Shown here piece after piece: positions 51,472 through 61,899 of a stretch of 64,000 nucleotides of DNA (its first letter is position 1; each line of letters starts with the position of its first letter). The notes below the pieces were generated by a model. That model was not told where the DNA came from. It saw nothing but the letters and a program-made list of their open reading frames with translations, and did no database searches. Source of the DNA: Pseudo-nitzschia pungens (lineage: Eukaryota > Bacillariophyta > Bacillariophyceae > Bacillariales > Bacillariaceae). The stretch covers positions 4,154,001 through 4,218,000 of the forward strand of contig CM074759.1 in assembly GCA_037355855.1 (NCBI GenBank), in the 5' to 3' direction. Made by a program: the position numbers and the translations under genes.

Positions 51472-52779
51472 TGGAAACGCCCATTTGGCCGGTCCAGTGC
51501 AACGCTTGAGTACTCCATCATTACAAAGATTCTGGAGCTCCCTTTTGAATAGGTCTTCTCTTTTGTATGCAACTGGATAAGGCTTCTTGTGTATAGGCTT
51601 GGATCCGGGCTTCAGTCTTAGCGAGATCTTCTTGTGTGGATACTTCCCTAATTCTCCATTGAAGACGTTAGGGTACTTGTTTAGTATGGCTTGGAACTGC
51701 TGCTGCTCTGCTTTGGACATGTGGGACTGTTGCTGTGCGACTGTAGATGGATCTGTTTCTTGGTAGGCTCTATCTAGGATGACTTTGGACTTGTATGGAT
51801 TTGCGAAGGAGAGATCATCAGCGAAAAGTTCAGCATCTTCTAGTTCTTCCATGAGCATGGTGTGGTTGTCATGGTATAAGGAGGTGTCCTTCATAGGAAT
51901 GGTTCTATCCATCCACTGAACTGCTCCTTCTTTGAATAGGAGATCGATCCTTGCTAGGTGGAGGAAGTCTCTGCCTAGTATCAGATCATATTTGCAGTTG
52001 GGGGAATGGAAGAGCCTTGCCTCTTGTCGGTCGATGTTGTAGTTGCCAAACTCTTGTAGCTTGATATTCTTCATGATGATATGCTTGGTCGTATCAAAGC
52101 TTCCATTCGCTGTTGTAGTTAGGACTTGATGTTTGCTTCGAATCAGTATGGTACCAAATGGTAGGGCTCGTTTGTTGATTAGAGTTCCGGAGGATCCACT
52201 ATCTAGTAGTGCTAGTAGTGGTCTTGATTTGGTGGGAATGCCTTGTATGTACTGTACTGTGGTTAAAAGAATAGGAGCCACGTTGCTCTTATTCGGGAAT
52301 GCCTGTTCTGCTGTATTTCCAGCAGTCGACAGCAGCTTTAAATAATTTTGCTCCAGCGCACCTCCTCTGGTGTAGTCTTTGGAGTTTTGGGTATTGCAAT
52401 AGAGATTTTTGGCTGTACCCGTGGACCAATTCCTTGCCAGGGACAAGAGTGGTTTATTTATTGCTGCTGTCTGATGTTGGTTGATTGTGTTCATCGACCG
52501 ATTAGGATCAATGGTCGTATCGTTCGTTCTAGAGAATTGAACTGTTTTTGTTGCTGCCGTGGCAGAATTTGTTGCTGCGTTCGCAGGCTTTGCTGAGCGC
52601 TCAACAGGAATACTCCATCCTATAGGTTCCTTCCCCTCTTTATCTGGGAGATCTCCTCCATGCGTCATCCCAGACAGCAGGGCTGTGCTGGCATCCAGTT
52701 CCCGGGGAGCTGGAGGCAAGGTGATTGCTGGTTTAGGTGAAGCCGGGGGCTTCTTTGGAGGCCGGGGGCCTTTGGAGAC
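51472..52779 (-). pseudogene. pol: element C, protease and start of RT
   Basis: Continues in the gag frame after the TGA at 52780-52782. Shows a Pro/Lys-rich linker, the protease site LLALLDSGSSGTLI, KYDLILGRDFLHLA, and the RT lead-in LKPGSKPIHKKPYPVAYK to GPAKWAFPTFIV, where D2 cuts in. The frame resumes at 42076 with PKKDNRV. Confidence 0.8.
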
Positions 52780-53825
52780 TCAGGGGAGCAACACGAGTTC
52801 CCCATCGATGCTCCTTTCTGTTCGACCACCATGATTGGCATGGTATTCTTCAATTGCCGCTTCGCGAGCTGCATTAATGTGGGCTTGGAAGGTTTCGTTG
52901 CTTCCTGGTATCATAAGAGCGTGTGTATGAGTGTGAAAGGACTCAGTTTGGTTGTTACCGGAGCCCTTGTTGTGGTTCTTAGAGAACCGGTTCTTGGGAC
53001 ACTCAGACCAATCGTGGTTGTGACCGGGGATCCGGTAGGGATTGGACTTCTTCTTATTCTGCTTTCCTTTGTGGTTGGAATTATTGCGCTTGCGAGAGTT
53101 GCTGTTGTTGTTCGAGCGCTTCTGCTGTTGTTTGTTGTTGTTCTTGTTGCATTTCTTGTTAGCTTGGCGCTCGTGACAGCTCATGTGGTTCACAATGTGT
53201 TGGACTGTGGTGTCTTCTTGGATTCCACTGTGGATAATGCCATAGCTCTCGATCCATGCAGAGGGAAAGGAATGGAGGAGGATGGTGAGTTTCTCCACTC
53301 TGGAAAGGGGCGCGCTGCTCCCATCTAGCTTCTGGGTGTATTTCATGAGGATGAGGATCCGGTCAGCATGCTCTTTGCATGTGACGGAAGGAGTCTTCCG
53401 GCATTCTGCGCTCCTTAAATAGGTGTGCATGATGTCTCTGGCATCTCTGGTGTTACAGTAGAGCTTGGTGAAGTCAAGGAACGCCTGTTCATATCCTCCA
53501 ATCTCTTCTTGATCATATTGATACTCTTCTGGATCCAGTGGATCCTTTATCATGTCGTTCCACTTGCTCTGAGCATCCGTAGTGAGGCATCGGCTGAAGT
53601 GGGTTAGGTAGATGTCAATTGGAAGTCTTAGGAGCTTGGCGGCATTTCGAAAAGACTCCTCCACAAAGAGCAATTCTTCAAGGCCTCCTGTTTCTGTGAA
53701 AACAGGGGGATCTTCATGCTGTCGGTCTGGTCTTCATCGACATTGTACAGGGTGAAAAGCTTCGGCTTGGTTCGATCAAAAGAGCTCTTGTAGGCAATGG
53801 GGGGGTCTCTGTAGATACCTGCCAT
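52780..53825 (-). pseudogene. gag: element C gag, with a frameshift
   Basis: Starts MAGIYRDPP at 53825. After about 48 residues the coding signal moves to another frame at a C-run near 53700 and continues (LFVEESFRNAAKLL) to TGA at 52780. It has the full capsid part missing from B1. The knuckle reads N-P-Y-R-I-P-G-H-N-H-D-W-S-E-C, with Tyr in place of the first Cys, a loss that would harm zinc binding. Asn/Lys-rich linker. The protease frame follows the stop in phase. Confidence 0.8.
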
Positions 53826-53939
53826 GGTTGCTGTTTAGTTTGCTGGAGATAAAGGTGCCTCTGTTGTTGAGGCTGTGGATATTTTCGTGTTGATGAGAGT
53901 TCAGTACTGAATTCTACTACTGTTCCTACGTGAAAGCGG

Positions 53940-53953
53940 ACAGTAATTACTGT
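53940..53953. promoter_or_regulatory. leader palindrome of element C
   Basis: ACAGTAATTACTGT next to the LTR remnant, and TCAGTACTGA at 53901-53910. Same pair as in B1 and B2. Confidence 0.7.
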
Positions 53954-53959
53954 GTAACA

Positions 53960-54137
53960 CTAATTCATAAATAGAATGAAGCATCTGTAAGAGGGTTGAC
54001 GTTGAAGTAATGTAGGTGACCTTCACCTTAGTTGTTTCAGTTTCATTGTCGACAGTTATCACGCGCTTATACTCAGCCTTTTCAAGTTCTTCTACGTTGA
54101 AGTCGAACTTAAATGGAAGGGGTGTTGACGTGGTCAT
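53960..54137 (-). pseudogene. gag: element E, gag N-terminus
   Basis: About 60 codons from ATG 54137: a FDFNVEELEKAEYKRV start, then KVKVTYITSTSTLLQMLHSIYEL, where C begins. Plausibly the missing N-terminus of the gag at 35233-36142, since both abut opposite ends of C. The join lacks some residues and shows no target duplication, so part of the host was lost. Confidence 0.5.
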
Positions 54138-55006
54138 GATTGCTGGGTACTGCTGGATACTTGGAAGTATATGGAAGGGACTTGGTGTATATGTGTAGGT
54201 ATATATAAGTTAGAAGGTATTGGTGGATACCTAAGACAACTTGTAGTTAGAGGAAGTAGGTGTCAAGTGTCTTCGGAGAACCTTAAGCTTGTTTGCTTAA
54301 GTATAAAAAATAAAGTTAAAAATAAATAACCGAAGGTATGAAGGACCGAAGGTAGGTATGATGTTGTTGAAGGACAGACCTAAGGTATGAAGGACCGAAG
54401 GTAGGTATGATGTTGTTGAAGGACAGACCTAAGGTATGAAGGACCGAAGGTAGGTATGATGTTGTTGGGTAACGTTTGAAGGTATGGTATGGGTACGTGT
54501 TGAGGTACCGAAGGATTGAGTGGTATGGTAGGTTACCACTGAAGAAATATTCGGATTAAGGTGAGTTAAGAAATATAATCAATTCAAAGAATTGACAATG
54601 GTGGTCGTCATATAATCGACTGTAATTACAGTGTCATATCTCTGGAAACCAGGAAATGACTGAAGATAAAAATGGTGGGTTTGATAATTTGTTGATTTAA
54701 GAATTATGATTGAAATTAACTAAAAGATAAAATAGAATGTTTCTCGTACAATGTCGTGTTGTTTATCTTGATAAAAATCTTGATAAAAGCAAACAGACAT
54801 AGAGAAGCTTTTGGAATGGTCTTAAAGAACCTAAAAGTCATAAAGAACCTGAGTCATGGACATCAGTCATAGAGAACCTTGAGGTTGTAGAAACAGTGTT
54901 TGTTTCTTAATTCATAATTAGATTGTTTCTTGTGTGTCGTAGTTTTGGGAGATAGGACAGGAACATATTAGATTTAATTTTTTTCTAATAATTTTAATTT
55001 TTCCAG
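54138..55006. other. flank of element E with tandem repeat
   Basis: AT-rich DNA, perhaps the leader and 5' LTR of E, which I could not delimit. It holds the 49-bp tandem repeat given separately. No gene seen. Confidence 0.4.
54335..54467. repeat. 49-bp tandem repeat, 2.7 copies
   Basis: GGTATGAAGGACCGAAGG starts units at 54335, 54384 and 54433, exactly 49 bp apart, with no difference seen between units. Confidence 0.95.
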
Positions 55007-55283
55007 CCCAATCATGCGCCAGCTACGAAGGGTGTCAACGGACAGACGGGAGAAGGTAAGTCGACCGCGCTTGCGCGCGCGCAGGCAAAGTTGCAGCAGC
55101 AACAACAGCAGCAAGTTCCTCTCCAGCAAAGCGCTAGGAAGCAGTGAGCTCATAAACTTCACTGAAGACCAAGCGCATTGGACTTCTCCCCCTTCCTTGA
55201 GTGACTAAGTCAGTGAAAGAATAACCATAGACAGGAAAGCGCGCCCTGATCAGGTTGCAGCCAGCTAAGTCTATTTTCGTTCA
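55007..55283 (+). repeat. split direct repeat A1
   Basis: 277 bp, starting CCCAATCATGCGCC. It holds a CGCTTGCGCGCGCGCAGG stretch and a short ATG frame (55014-55055) that ends at a GTAAGT donor. Confidence 0.93.
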
Positions 55284-55309
55284 GCCGCTGTCCCCGCATC
55301 CGCTCCACC

Positions 55310-57694
55310 ATGTCCACTGATCCTTTTGACTTTTCTGTGGCTTTGGGCATCGATCTTCATGCTCCTCCCACTGGGGCGGGGGGCTCTCCCGCCGCCACGG
55401 GATCCCCTTCTATTGCGGGTAAGTCCGGGGGGGGGTTGTTGTTGTTTAGTTTACGTGTTTTAACACTGTCCGATCCCCAACTCTGTTGGGGTCAGGTCGG
55501 TCATAAAGGGCGCTTTTGCGTCTCCACTTCTTGTTCTATTGCCACCCACGCCACTCGCAAGTTCGAGTTCCACTTAGAGCCCAGTTCTCCCAGCAACACC
55601 TATGCCTTTGTCGAAATCAAACCCAACGTTATGTCCTCCACCACCTTCATTCCTATCGAGTACTTGGGATCCTCAACCAATGACCTTCTCTCCCAAAACC
55701 GGTCATTGAACCAGTGGGACGCCATCTTCTCGCAGCTCGCTGCGCGCGGCACGCCATCTAACCCAAGTGAATCTGAAGAACACGCCATTGCTCTCGCCGA
55801 AACCAGCAAACGCCTATCGGAAATCCCCATTAGCCTCTTGGCGCCGCCAGACAAGCGCCAGAAAAAGGCAGCCATCCGCTCTGACGTCGAGCGCTCCCTG
55901 CCCCCCATGGAACCTCTAAGCGCCATCAGTGACCCCAATACAGTCAAGGAAGCCCTTGAGAACCTACACGCGCAAGCTTCCCGTATGCGTTCCGTGCTCA
56001 TCTCGACAGCATCATCGGTACAAGAACTGGACGTCTCAGCCCTAGACTTACGGATCGCGCACCTTAAGTCAGTAGTAGGGGAAAGGGACTTGGAGTCTAA
56101 CCCCTCACCCATTCTACAGGAACTGCAGCAGATTTCTCAAGCACTTGACAAACTTAACAAGAACTCTCTTTCCCGGTCCAACAAAGAAGCCATCGACTCG
56201 ATCCTACTCAAATATGGTCCAAACCTGTCCTCCCTGGGCACTCAAATTGCCGCTGGGTTCAAGCGAACCATCTATCCCCTCCTTCTCTGGTACAAGCAGT
56301 GGATCATAGATGGGAAATTCCAATCCAAACTTAACGACATCGAGTCCAAGGTCACCACAGCAACACTCTCCTCCAGCCTGGACGCCATGTATCTCGAGCA
56401 GGCGTCCCCTAAACCCAAGGAAGTGATAGATCTAGAGGGTTCTTCTTTGCAAGAAAGAGTCGCATCCCTTGAAAAGCAACTCGCCACCCTCAACAATCGC
56501 TCTCTGGGGAAAGAGATCAGGCTCAGGTCACACACTTTCGAAACTGTAGAGGATGTCCAGGCATGGATCACAACCCATGCCTACACGCCGGACAAGGCGT
56601 ATTACCTGTTCGTGGATCCTCATTCATTGCTCTCCTTGGCGCTTAATAAGGTCAAGGACCCAGAGGCAGGAACGGCGTCGGTTTCCAACGCCAAGAAGGC
56701 AGGATATAAAACAGCAGCCGAGGCCCTCATGCGGCAAACCTTTGACTTCGAAATGCCTTTTGTCCTGGATAAGGGTCGGAGAGCCACACTACGGAAGACT
56801 CGGTCCTTCTTCTCGAACTATGTACACACCTGTCCTGAAGGAACAGGAGCCTCCTTCATGAGCGACGGAGGAAGCTCCCTCACCATCTCAGGTTCAGACA
56901 CCAACAAACTTTGGTTTAGACGCTTCTCCATAGGTTGTCATCGGAGAATGGGAGACGTTTGGCTTCCGGATTCTCCGGTGACAAAGGAAATCATGTTAGG
57001 GTGCTTACAGATCCTGGAGAGGGAATGGAACAGAGATTTGGGGAACATGGAAGCTCTCGATAGGTGCGCGACGACAGCGGGAATCCTCATCGCCGGATTT
57101 TTTGGTGGATTGCGGGGAGAAGAAATCAATCGCGTGGACCTGGGAGGAATGCTCAAGTATTGGAAGGAAGCAGTGGAAGCGTCAGGGAACAAGAGACACG
57201 TCCCACTGATACTCTCGGGTTCGTTTAAGCGGGAACGAGGCTTAAAATTCTTTACGCAGCCCCTCTCCCCCACGACAAAGGGAGGAATTAAAATTCAATT
57301 GTGGTTCCAACGCTTGTTGACAGTCCGAACAAAGCAAGGAAGAAAGTCGGGGCCTATGTTCTTAGGAAAGGACTCCAAGAGAAGAGCTTCCATAAGTGAA
57401 ATGGACACCCTCTTTTTATCCTTGTTAAATCGGCTCCACAGGTCCCACCCAAGCCTCTTAGGGGAAGAGCCCGCTCTTGAAGGAAAGTTCAGCACATACA
57501 GATCCCTCCGGCGCGGAGCTACCTCAGAAGCCCAAAACCAAGGGATCCCTGAAAACGTGATCCAGGCCAATAATCGATGGCGCAAGTTCAGCAGAAGTAA
57601 TGGACTTCTTCCCGGGATGTCTATGATGGAAAGATACTCAGACGCCAAGGCTTCAGTTCCCACTTTGGTTCGGTTCTCCCACCACCTGATCTAG
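55310..57694 (+). CDS. tyrosine recombinase of element F
   Basis: 794 codons from ATG 55310 (CACCATG). N-terminal 400 residues: Ser/Pro-rich start, then helical and coiled-coil stretches (210-290, 380-400). The catalytic domain is C-terminal: box I Arg602 in GFFGGLRGEEINRVD, Lys640 in GSFKRERG, the box II region TYRSLRRGATSEA at 729-741, Trp757 in NNRWRKF, and Tyr776 in MERYSD. The usual H of H-x-x-R appears to be Arg731 (R-S-L-R), and Trp757 stands in for the second His, a substitution known in this superfamily. It should recombine the CCC-flanked ends. A possible alternative start uses a 14-codon exon in A1 (55014-55055) spliced to 55496, which is in phase. No RT in the gene or beside it. 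It differs from the Crypton recombinase of D2. Confidence 0.85.
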   Translation: MSTDPFDFSVALGIDLHAPPTGAGGSPAATGSPSIAGKSGGGLLLFSLRVLTLSDPQLCWGQVGHKGRFCVSTSCSIATHATRKFEFHLEPSSPSNTYAFVEIKPNVMSSTTFIPIEYLGSSTNDLLSQNRSLNQWDAIFSQLAARGTPSNPSESEEHAIALAETSKRLSEIPISLLAPPDKRQKKAAIRSDVERSLPPMEPLSAISDPNTVKEALENLHAQASRMRSVLISTASSVQELDVSALDLRIAHLKSVVGERDLESNPSPILQELQQISQALDKLNKNSLSRSNKEAIDSILLKYGPNLSSLGTQIAAGFKRTIYPLLLWYKQWIIDGKFQSKLNDIESKVTTATLSSSLDAMYLEQASPKPKEVIDLEGSSLQERVASLEKQLATLNNRSLGKEIRLRSHTFETVEDVQAWITTHAYTPDKAYYLFVDPHSLLSLALNKVKDPEAGTASVSNAKKAGYKTAAEALMRQTFDFEMPFVLDKGRRATLRKTRSFFSNYVHTCPEGTGASFMSDGGSSLTISGSDTNKLWFRRFSIGCHRRMGDVWLPDSPVTKEIMLGCLQILEREWNRDLGNMEALDRCATTAGILIAGFFGGLRGEEINRVDLGGMLKYWKEAVEASGNKRHVPLILSGSFKRERGLKFFTQPLSPTTKGGIKIQLWFQRLLTVRTKQGRKSGPMFLGKDSKRRASISEMDTLFLSLLNRLHRSHPSLLGEEPALEGKFSTYRSLRRGATSEAQNQGIPENVIQANNRWRKFSRSNGLLPGMSMMERYSDAKASVPTLVRFSHHLI

Positions 57695-57957
57695 GGCCGG
57701 ACAAGATGCTTCGGCTCGTTAGGACTGAAGGGCTCGGGGGGAGGCCTCATTCCCCCCACGACAAGTGCCAACGCTTGTTGGGCGTCTAGGGAGCCCATCC
57801 CAATCCCTAGGTCGATTTCGGCGCTTCTGGGTAATGCGCTTCGATCCAGTTCCCAGCATGGACATCAGTGTCGGTTCAATGTTTATCTTCTGGCGGATTA
57901 ACTCCCACACAGGTGAATGATTCTCCATGACTCCGGAAAATGAAGTGTTCGAGGGGG
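57695..57957 (+). other. 3' flank of the recombinase gene in element F
   Basis: About 260 bp between the stop and repeat B1, with GGGGGGAGGCC-type and G-run sequence at its end (57953-57960). No gene. Confidence 0.5.
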
Positions 57958-58453
57958 GGGACTTATTGTCTAAGATTCTATGGAATCTTTCAGTGTTTTG
58001 CTTTCCTGTCTCTGGGTCATCAGTCACCCAGATTACCAAAAGGTTCTGAAGTTTCCAAGCTTGGCAACTTGGAAACCACAGAGAGTGGATAGGATATGCA
58101 GAATATGCGCCACGAAACTCTATCTTGTTGTTGAGGCTAGTACCCCAATAAAAGATATCCGGTCGGTAGTCTACTCGTGATCTGTATACCCAGGGTCAGA
58201 AGCAGCCTACTGCATGTCGAGAATTCGGCACCACTAGGCAGAGAGACAGAAGAGTTTGCATGCTTCTGGAAACAGAAAACGGTCATTTTATTTAACCCTT
58301 GAAAAGGGGTTAATTCCGTTATCTAAGCCCCTGGGTCATTTCCTACCCCCTTCGTATACTGGGGACATTAAACCCCTTATCACCAATTAACAAATTTATT
58401 TTGAGTCACTCCAAGATCGTCTGACACTCTGCCACTTGGAACATAGTAAACCC
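57958..58453 (+). repeat. split direct repeat B1 of element F
   Basis: 496 bp, from GGGACTTATTGTC to AGTAAACCC; identical by eye to 58744-59239. Contains GAATTCGGCACCA and a TTAACCCTTGAAAAGGGGTT inverted repeat. Confidence 0.93.
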
Positions 58454-58727
58454 AATCATGCGCCAGCTACGAAGGGTGTCAACGGACAGACGGGAGAAGG
58501 TAAGTCGACCGCGCTTGCGCGCGCGCAGGCAAAGTTGCAGCAGCAACAACAGCAGCAAGTTCCTCTCCAGCAAAGCGCTAGGAAGCAGTGAGCTCATAAA
58601 CTTCACTGAAGACCAAGCGCATTGGACTTCTCCCCCTTCCTTGAGTGACTAAGTCAGTGAAAGAATAACCATAGACAGGAAAGCGCGCCCTGATCAGGTT
58701 GCAGCCAGCTAAGTCTATTTTCGTTCA
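58451..58727 (+). repeat. split direct repeat A2 of element F
   Basis: 277 bp, identical by eye to 55007-55283; shares CCC with the end of B1. Confidence 0.93.
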
Positions 58728-58743
58728 CCCACCCACCCATCCC

Positions 58744-59239
58744 GGGACTTATTGTCTAAGATTCTATGGAATCTTTCAGTGTTTTGCTTTCCTGTCTCTG
58801 GGTCATCAGTCACCCAGATTACCAAAAGGTTCTGAAGTTTCCAAGCTTGGCAACTTGGAAACCACAGAGAGTGGATAGGATATGCAGAATATGCGCCACG
58901 AAACTCTATCTTGTTGTTGAGGCTAGTACCCCAATAAAAGATATCCGGTCGGTAGTCTACTCGTGATCTGTATACCCAGGGTCAGAAGCAGCCTACTGCA
59001 TGTCGAGAATTCGGCACCACTAGGCAGAGAGACAGAAGAGTTTGCATGCTTCTGGAAACAGAAAACGGTCATTTTATTTAACCCTTGAAAAGGGGTTAAT
59101 TCCGTTATCTAAGCCCCTGGGTCATTTCCTACCCCCTTCGTATACTGGGGACATTAAACCCCTTATCACCAATTAACAAATTTATTTTGAGTCACTCCAA
59201 GATCGTCTGACACTCTGCCACTTGGAACATAGTAAACCC
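58744..59239 (+). repeat. split direct repeat B2 of element F
   Basis: 496 bp; right end of the element at CCC. A 16-bp spacer CCCACCCACCCATCCC parts it from A2. Confidence 0.93.
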
Positions 59240-61899
59240 CCGGCGTACAACGCTCAAAACAAACATTGTCGATTTTTTCCCAGGTTTCTTCAAAATTAGC
59301 GGTTCCCCAGGGCCGTCCTATGAAGATATTTCACCTCGATATTATACTTACCGTCGGGGTATGGTCATTGTGTACGATTTGTACTATAACCAGATACCCA
59401 GCCCCTGCAGTCAGTCCATGAGCGAGCGAGTTAGCAAGCGCATCGATTCAAGTACAGTACTACAGTGTACAGCACGTACACTATGTACTGGATCTACAGG
59501 GTGTCAGTAAAAGGTATGGTCAGTACGTTCAATTAAGTACTGGACCTACGTACCCTGACCCTTACCGACATAATGAATCAGCGATACGGAACAATTATTC
59601 GGAGCTCCATCCGAGCTCTCACTCTTTGGAATACTCTCAGTTTAAACCTCTAAAAGAACACATCATGCCCAGCAACAATACTTTACATCTCTAATGTACC
59701 TCTAGAGTGGTAACTAGTGTGCTCATGGTATATGCAATAGCCCTTGAACACTATCCTCTGTAGTCTAACCAACTGCCAGCACTCCGTGCTGTACTGTTGT
59801 TGCTGCTCTCCCTGTTTTGCTGACGAGCAAAATCTTAACAGTTTATCAGACCCAAGGTCCTGCGGTCCAAATCACCGCAACGTGATAAGGACACATTCGA
59901 ATCGCCAAAACACGATAAGAATGCCTTTGACGTCAGGACGCTGGCTAGAGCCTTGAAGAAATCTGAACGCCTGATCTGTAACGGCATCATGCAATTGATG
60001 TAAAACAAATGCACAAACAGTCAGCTGATCACCCTCTGGCATCTGCGATTCTTGGAACCAAGCGTTGTACCCAAACGTCTTGAACCTGAGCTCCCTGGAT
60101 GTAAAAGAACCATCTGCGGGTGTAAAACTCAGCTTCGGCGCCTACAGTACAAGTTACAGGAGCTGACATCACAGATACTCCCCTCGTGGTTCTTTGCCGG
60201 AACACTCTCCGGATTGACCACAGTGATGTAAATGGGAACTCGCTGCTGAATATACAGATTGGGGCACTAGGACAGACCCACTCCAGTGTCTATAAAACAG
60301 AGCAGGATGGTGACTCCATCAAGTCTCAGCGCGATCAGCAGGAGCAAGTGGGGACCCACTGCGGAAAGGGCCGAAAAGAAGGCCCAACTGAACAATCCGC
60401 AGAGTCCAACCGGGAACGAATCAAACCAATGGATCAATCCGTTGCCTGAAGGTGCGACCATTGCAACAGAGCCAAAAGCATGAAAAGAAGAAACGCAATC
60501 GGTGCCACAGAACAAATCGATCAGAATAACACTTTCGACGTCTTTCACCTGGACAACCGACAGATCCAGTGATTGCCATTCTTCTCGATTGGATAGAGGG
60601 TATCCATGTATCAGAAGAATTGAAGATTGCAATGTTTGCAATAGGACAAACCAAACAGAGGCTGCAAGGCCTGCGTGTCGCAGAAGGCAACTGCGACCTA
60701 GACCCTGTTTCCAGGGATGGATTGACGGCCGAAAGGCCTGTATGTCTTCTAGATATCAAATCTGAACGTTTGTGACGTTCCTTCGATGGCCAAAAAGCCT
60801 ATATGATGACCGTAAGGCATGTATATTTGCAATTATTTGCAAAAAGTATCTCTGAAACTACCAATATCCTCAACAAGAGGCCCATCTTTGCTGGTGAAAG
60901 AAGAAAAAGTGTCATCGGTAGTGCCTGAAGACTGATCTACGAGAAAGACTGATGTACGAGCGGACGCTCAAGCGAGAACCGGCAAATTGTCTCCCCTGAA
61001 GAATTGCTCAGCAACAATGATCCTGTATGGCCGCTTTCACTGAAAGAACAACGGGGACAATGTGCTCTATGTAGCTTGTCCTTACACTGAAAGCGCACGA
61101 GCGATTGCTGTATTCTGTGGAACGGCGAAGCATTTGATTGATTGCTGTATTCTGTGGAATGGCGAAGCGCTCGATGGATTGCGAGGGATCGATACCAATG
61201 GATCAATAACAACGGATTGATGTAGCCAAGATCGATAACCAAAATCGATAGCAACGGATTGATAGCAAGGGTAGCTGCAACAGCGACGAACCAGCAGACC
61301 CTACTAGACGCTAAACGCGATCCACAGCAGACGCTAGATGCAAAGCTCTTGACAGCAACGGATCAATAGTCAGCTCGATTGCAAAGGAAGATACATTCCT
61401 GTCCTTACAACGATGCCACAGCAGACGCTAAACAAGTGGATTCACAGCTAGACGCTACAGCAAACGCCAGACCGATTGATTCTCTTTCCCTGAAGAACAG
61501 CAGGGACGATGTAATATGCCTGTCCTTGCAGCGAAAGCGCAGCAGCAGCAGCAGCAAGAGGACAACGTCAATGCCCTGACAGGAGAGAAGCCTACAACAG
61601 CTAGAAAAAGGATTGACTGGAGCAAGGGGACAAGCAAGGGGACAAGCGCAGCCTGGACGCATGACAACAAAGGGAACAAGCGCACCTTGGACCTGCAGTG
61701 CATAGTTGGCAGAATACTATATGACGGATTTGGACCTGTATTCCAGGATGCCCATCCTCTGCCGCTGATACTATATTTAATTGAGAGGATTGTGGGAAGC
61801 AACCAAACCACAGCACCAACAAAGACCAAGGATTCACCGCTTCAGCCAGCGGGGACAGATTCAACCGTTCCTGCCTTCACGGTGAATACCGACGCTACT
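59240..61899. other. intergenic stretch without a convincing gene
   Basis: Several open frames of 60-157 codons occur on both strands (for example 60186-60449 and 61516-61989), but none has recognisable motifs and they overlap each other. GATCGAT and CAGACGCTA words recur at 61150-61450. A CAG run lies at 61535-61560. Confidence 0.4.

Larger units (their letters stand above)
36143..53959 (-). mobile_element. element C, broken autonomous relative of B1/B2
   Basis: Minus strand: short LTR remnant (TGTAACA, 53953-53959), leader with the two conserved palindromes, gag 52780-53825, protease and RT start 51472-52779, [D1+D2], RT to integrase 39757-42076, [B2], integrase tail 36588-36721, 3' LTR about 36143-36440. 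It is dead: gag shift, TGA at 41543, missing 5' LTR and three insertions. Its gag and leader are clearly related to those of B1 and B2. Confidence 0.75.
25460..54137 (-). mobile_element. element E, oldest Ty3-like host of the nest (in pieces)
   Basis: Pieces from the gene's 5' to 3' end are: gag N-terminus 53960-54137, gag body 35233-36142, protease and start of RT 34458-35172, and more RT 25460-25696. Between them lie element C (36143-53959) and B1 with A inside (25697-34457). The pol frame reads straight across the B1 insertion when one ACAC(C/G) copy is kept. The join across C is less certain because residues are missing and no duplication is seen. The 3' part of pol and both LTRs were not found. 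Confidence 0.6.
55007..59239 (+). mobile_element. element F: tyrosine recombinase gene in split direct repeats, no RT
   Basis: Layout A1 (55007-55283), recombinase gene (55310-57694), B1 (57958-58453), A2 (58451-58727), 16-bp C-rich spacer, B2 (58744-59239). A1 and A2 are 277 bp, B1 and B2 496 bp, each pair identical by eye. B1 and A2 overlap by CCC, and CCC also stands at both outer ends, so the B1/A2 join equals the join expected when the outer ends meet in a circle. Split direct repeats of this order are known from Ngaro and PAT retroelements of the DIRS order, but no RT or RNase H is present. Identical repeats and an open gene suggest recent activity. Confidence 0.85.

Noticed and set aside
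55419..55495. 77-bp intron (GTAAGT...GGGGTCAG) within the element F recombinase frame
   Set aside because: Splicing it onto the ATG at 55310 gives a stop within four codons; the unspliced frame is open. The acceptor is kept only as a possible partner of the A1 donor.
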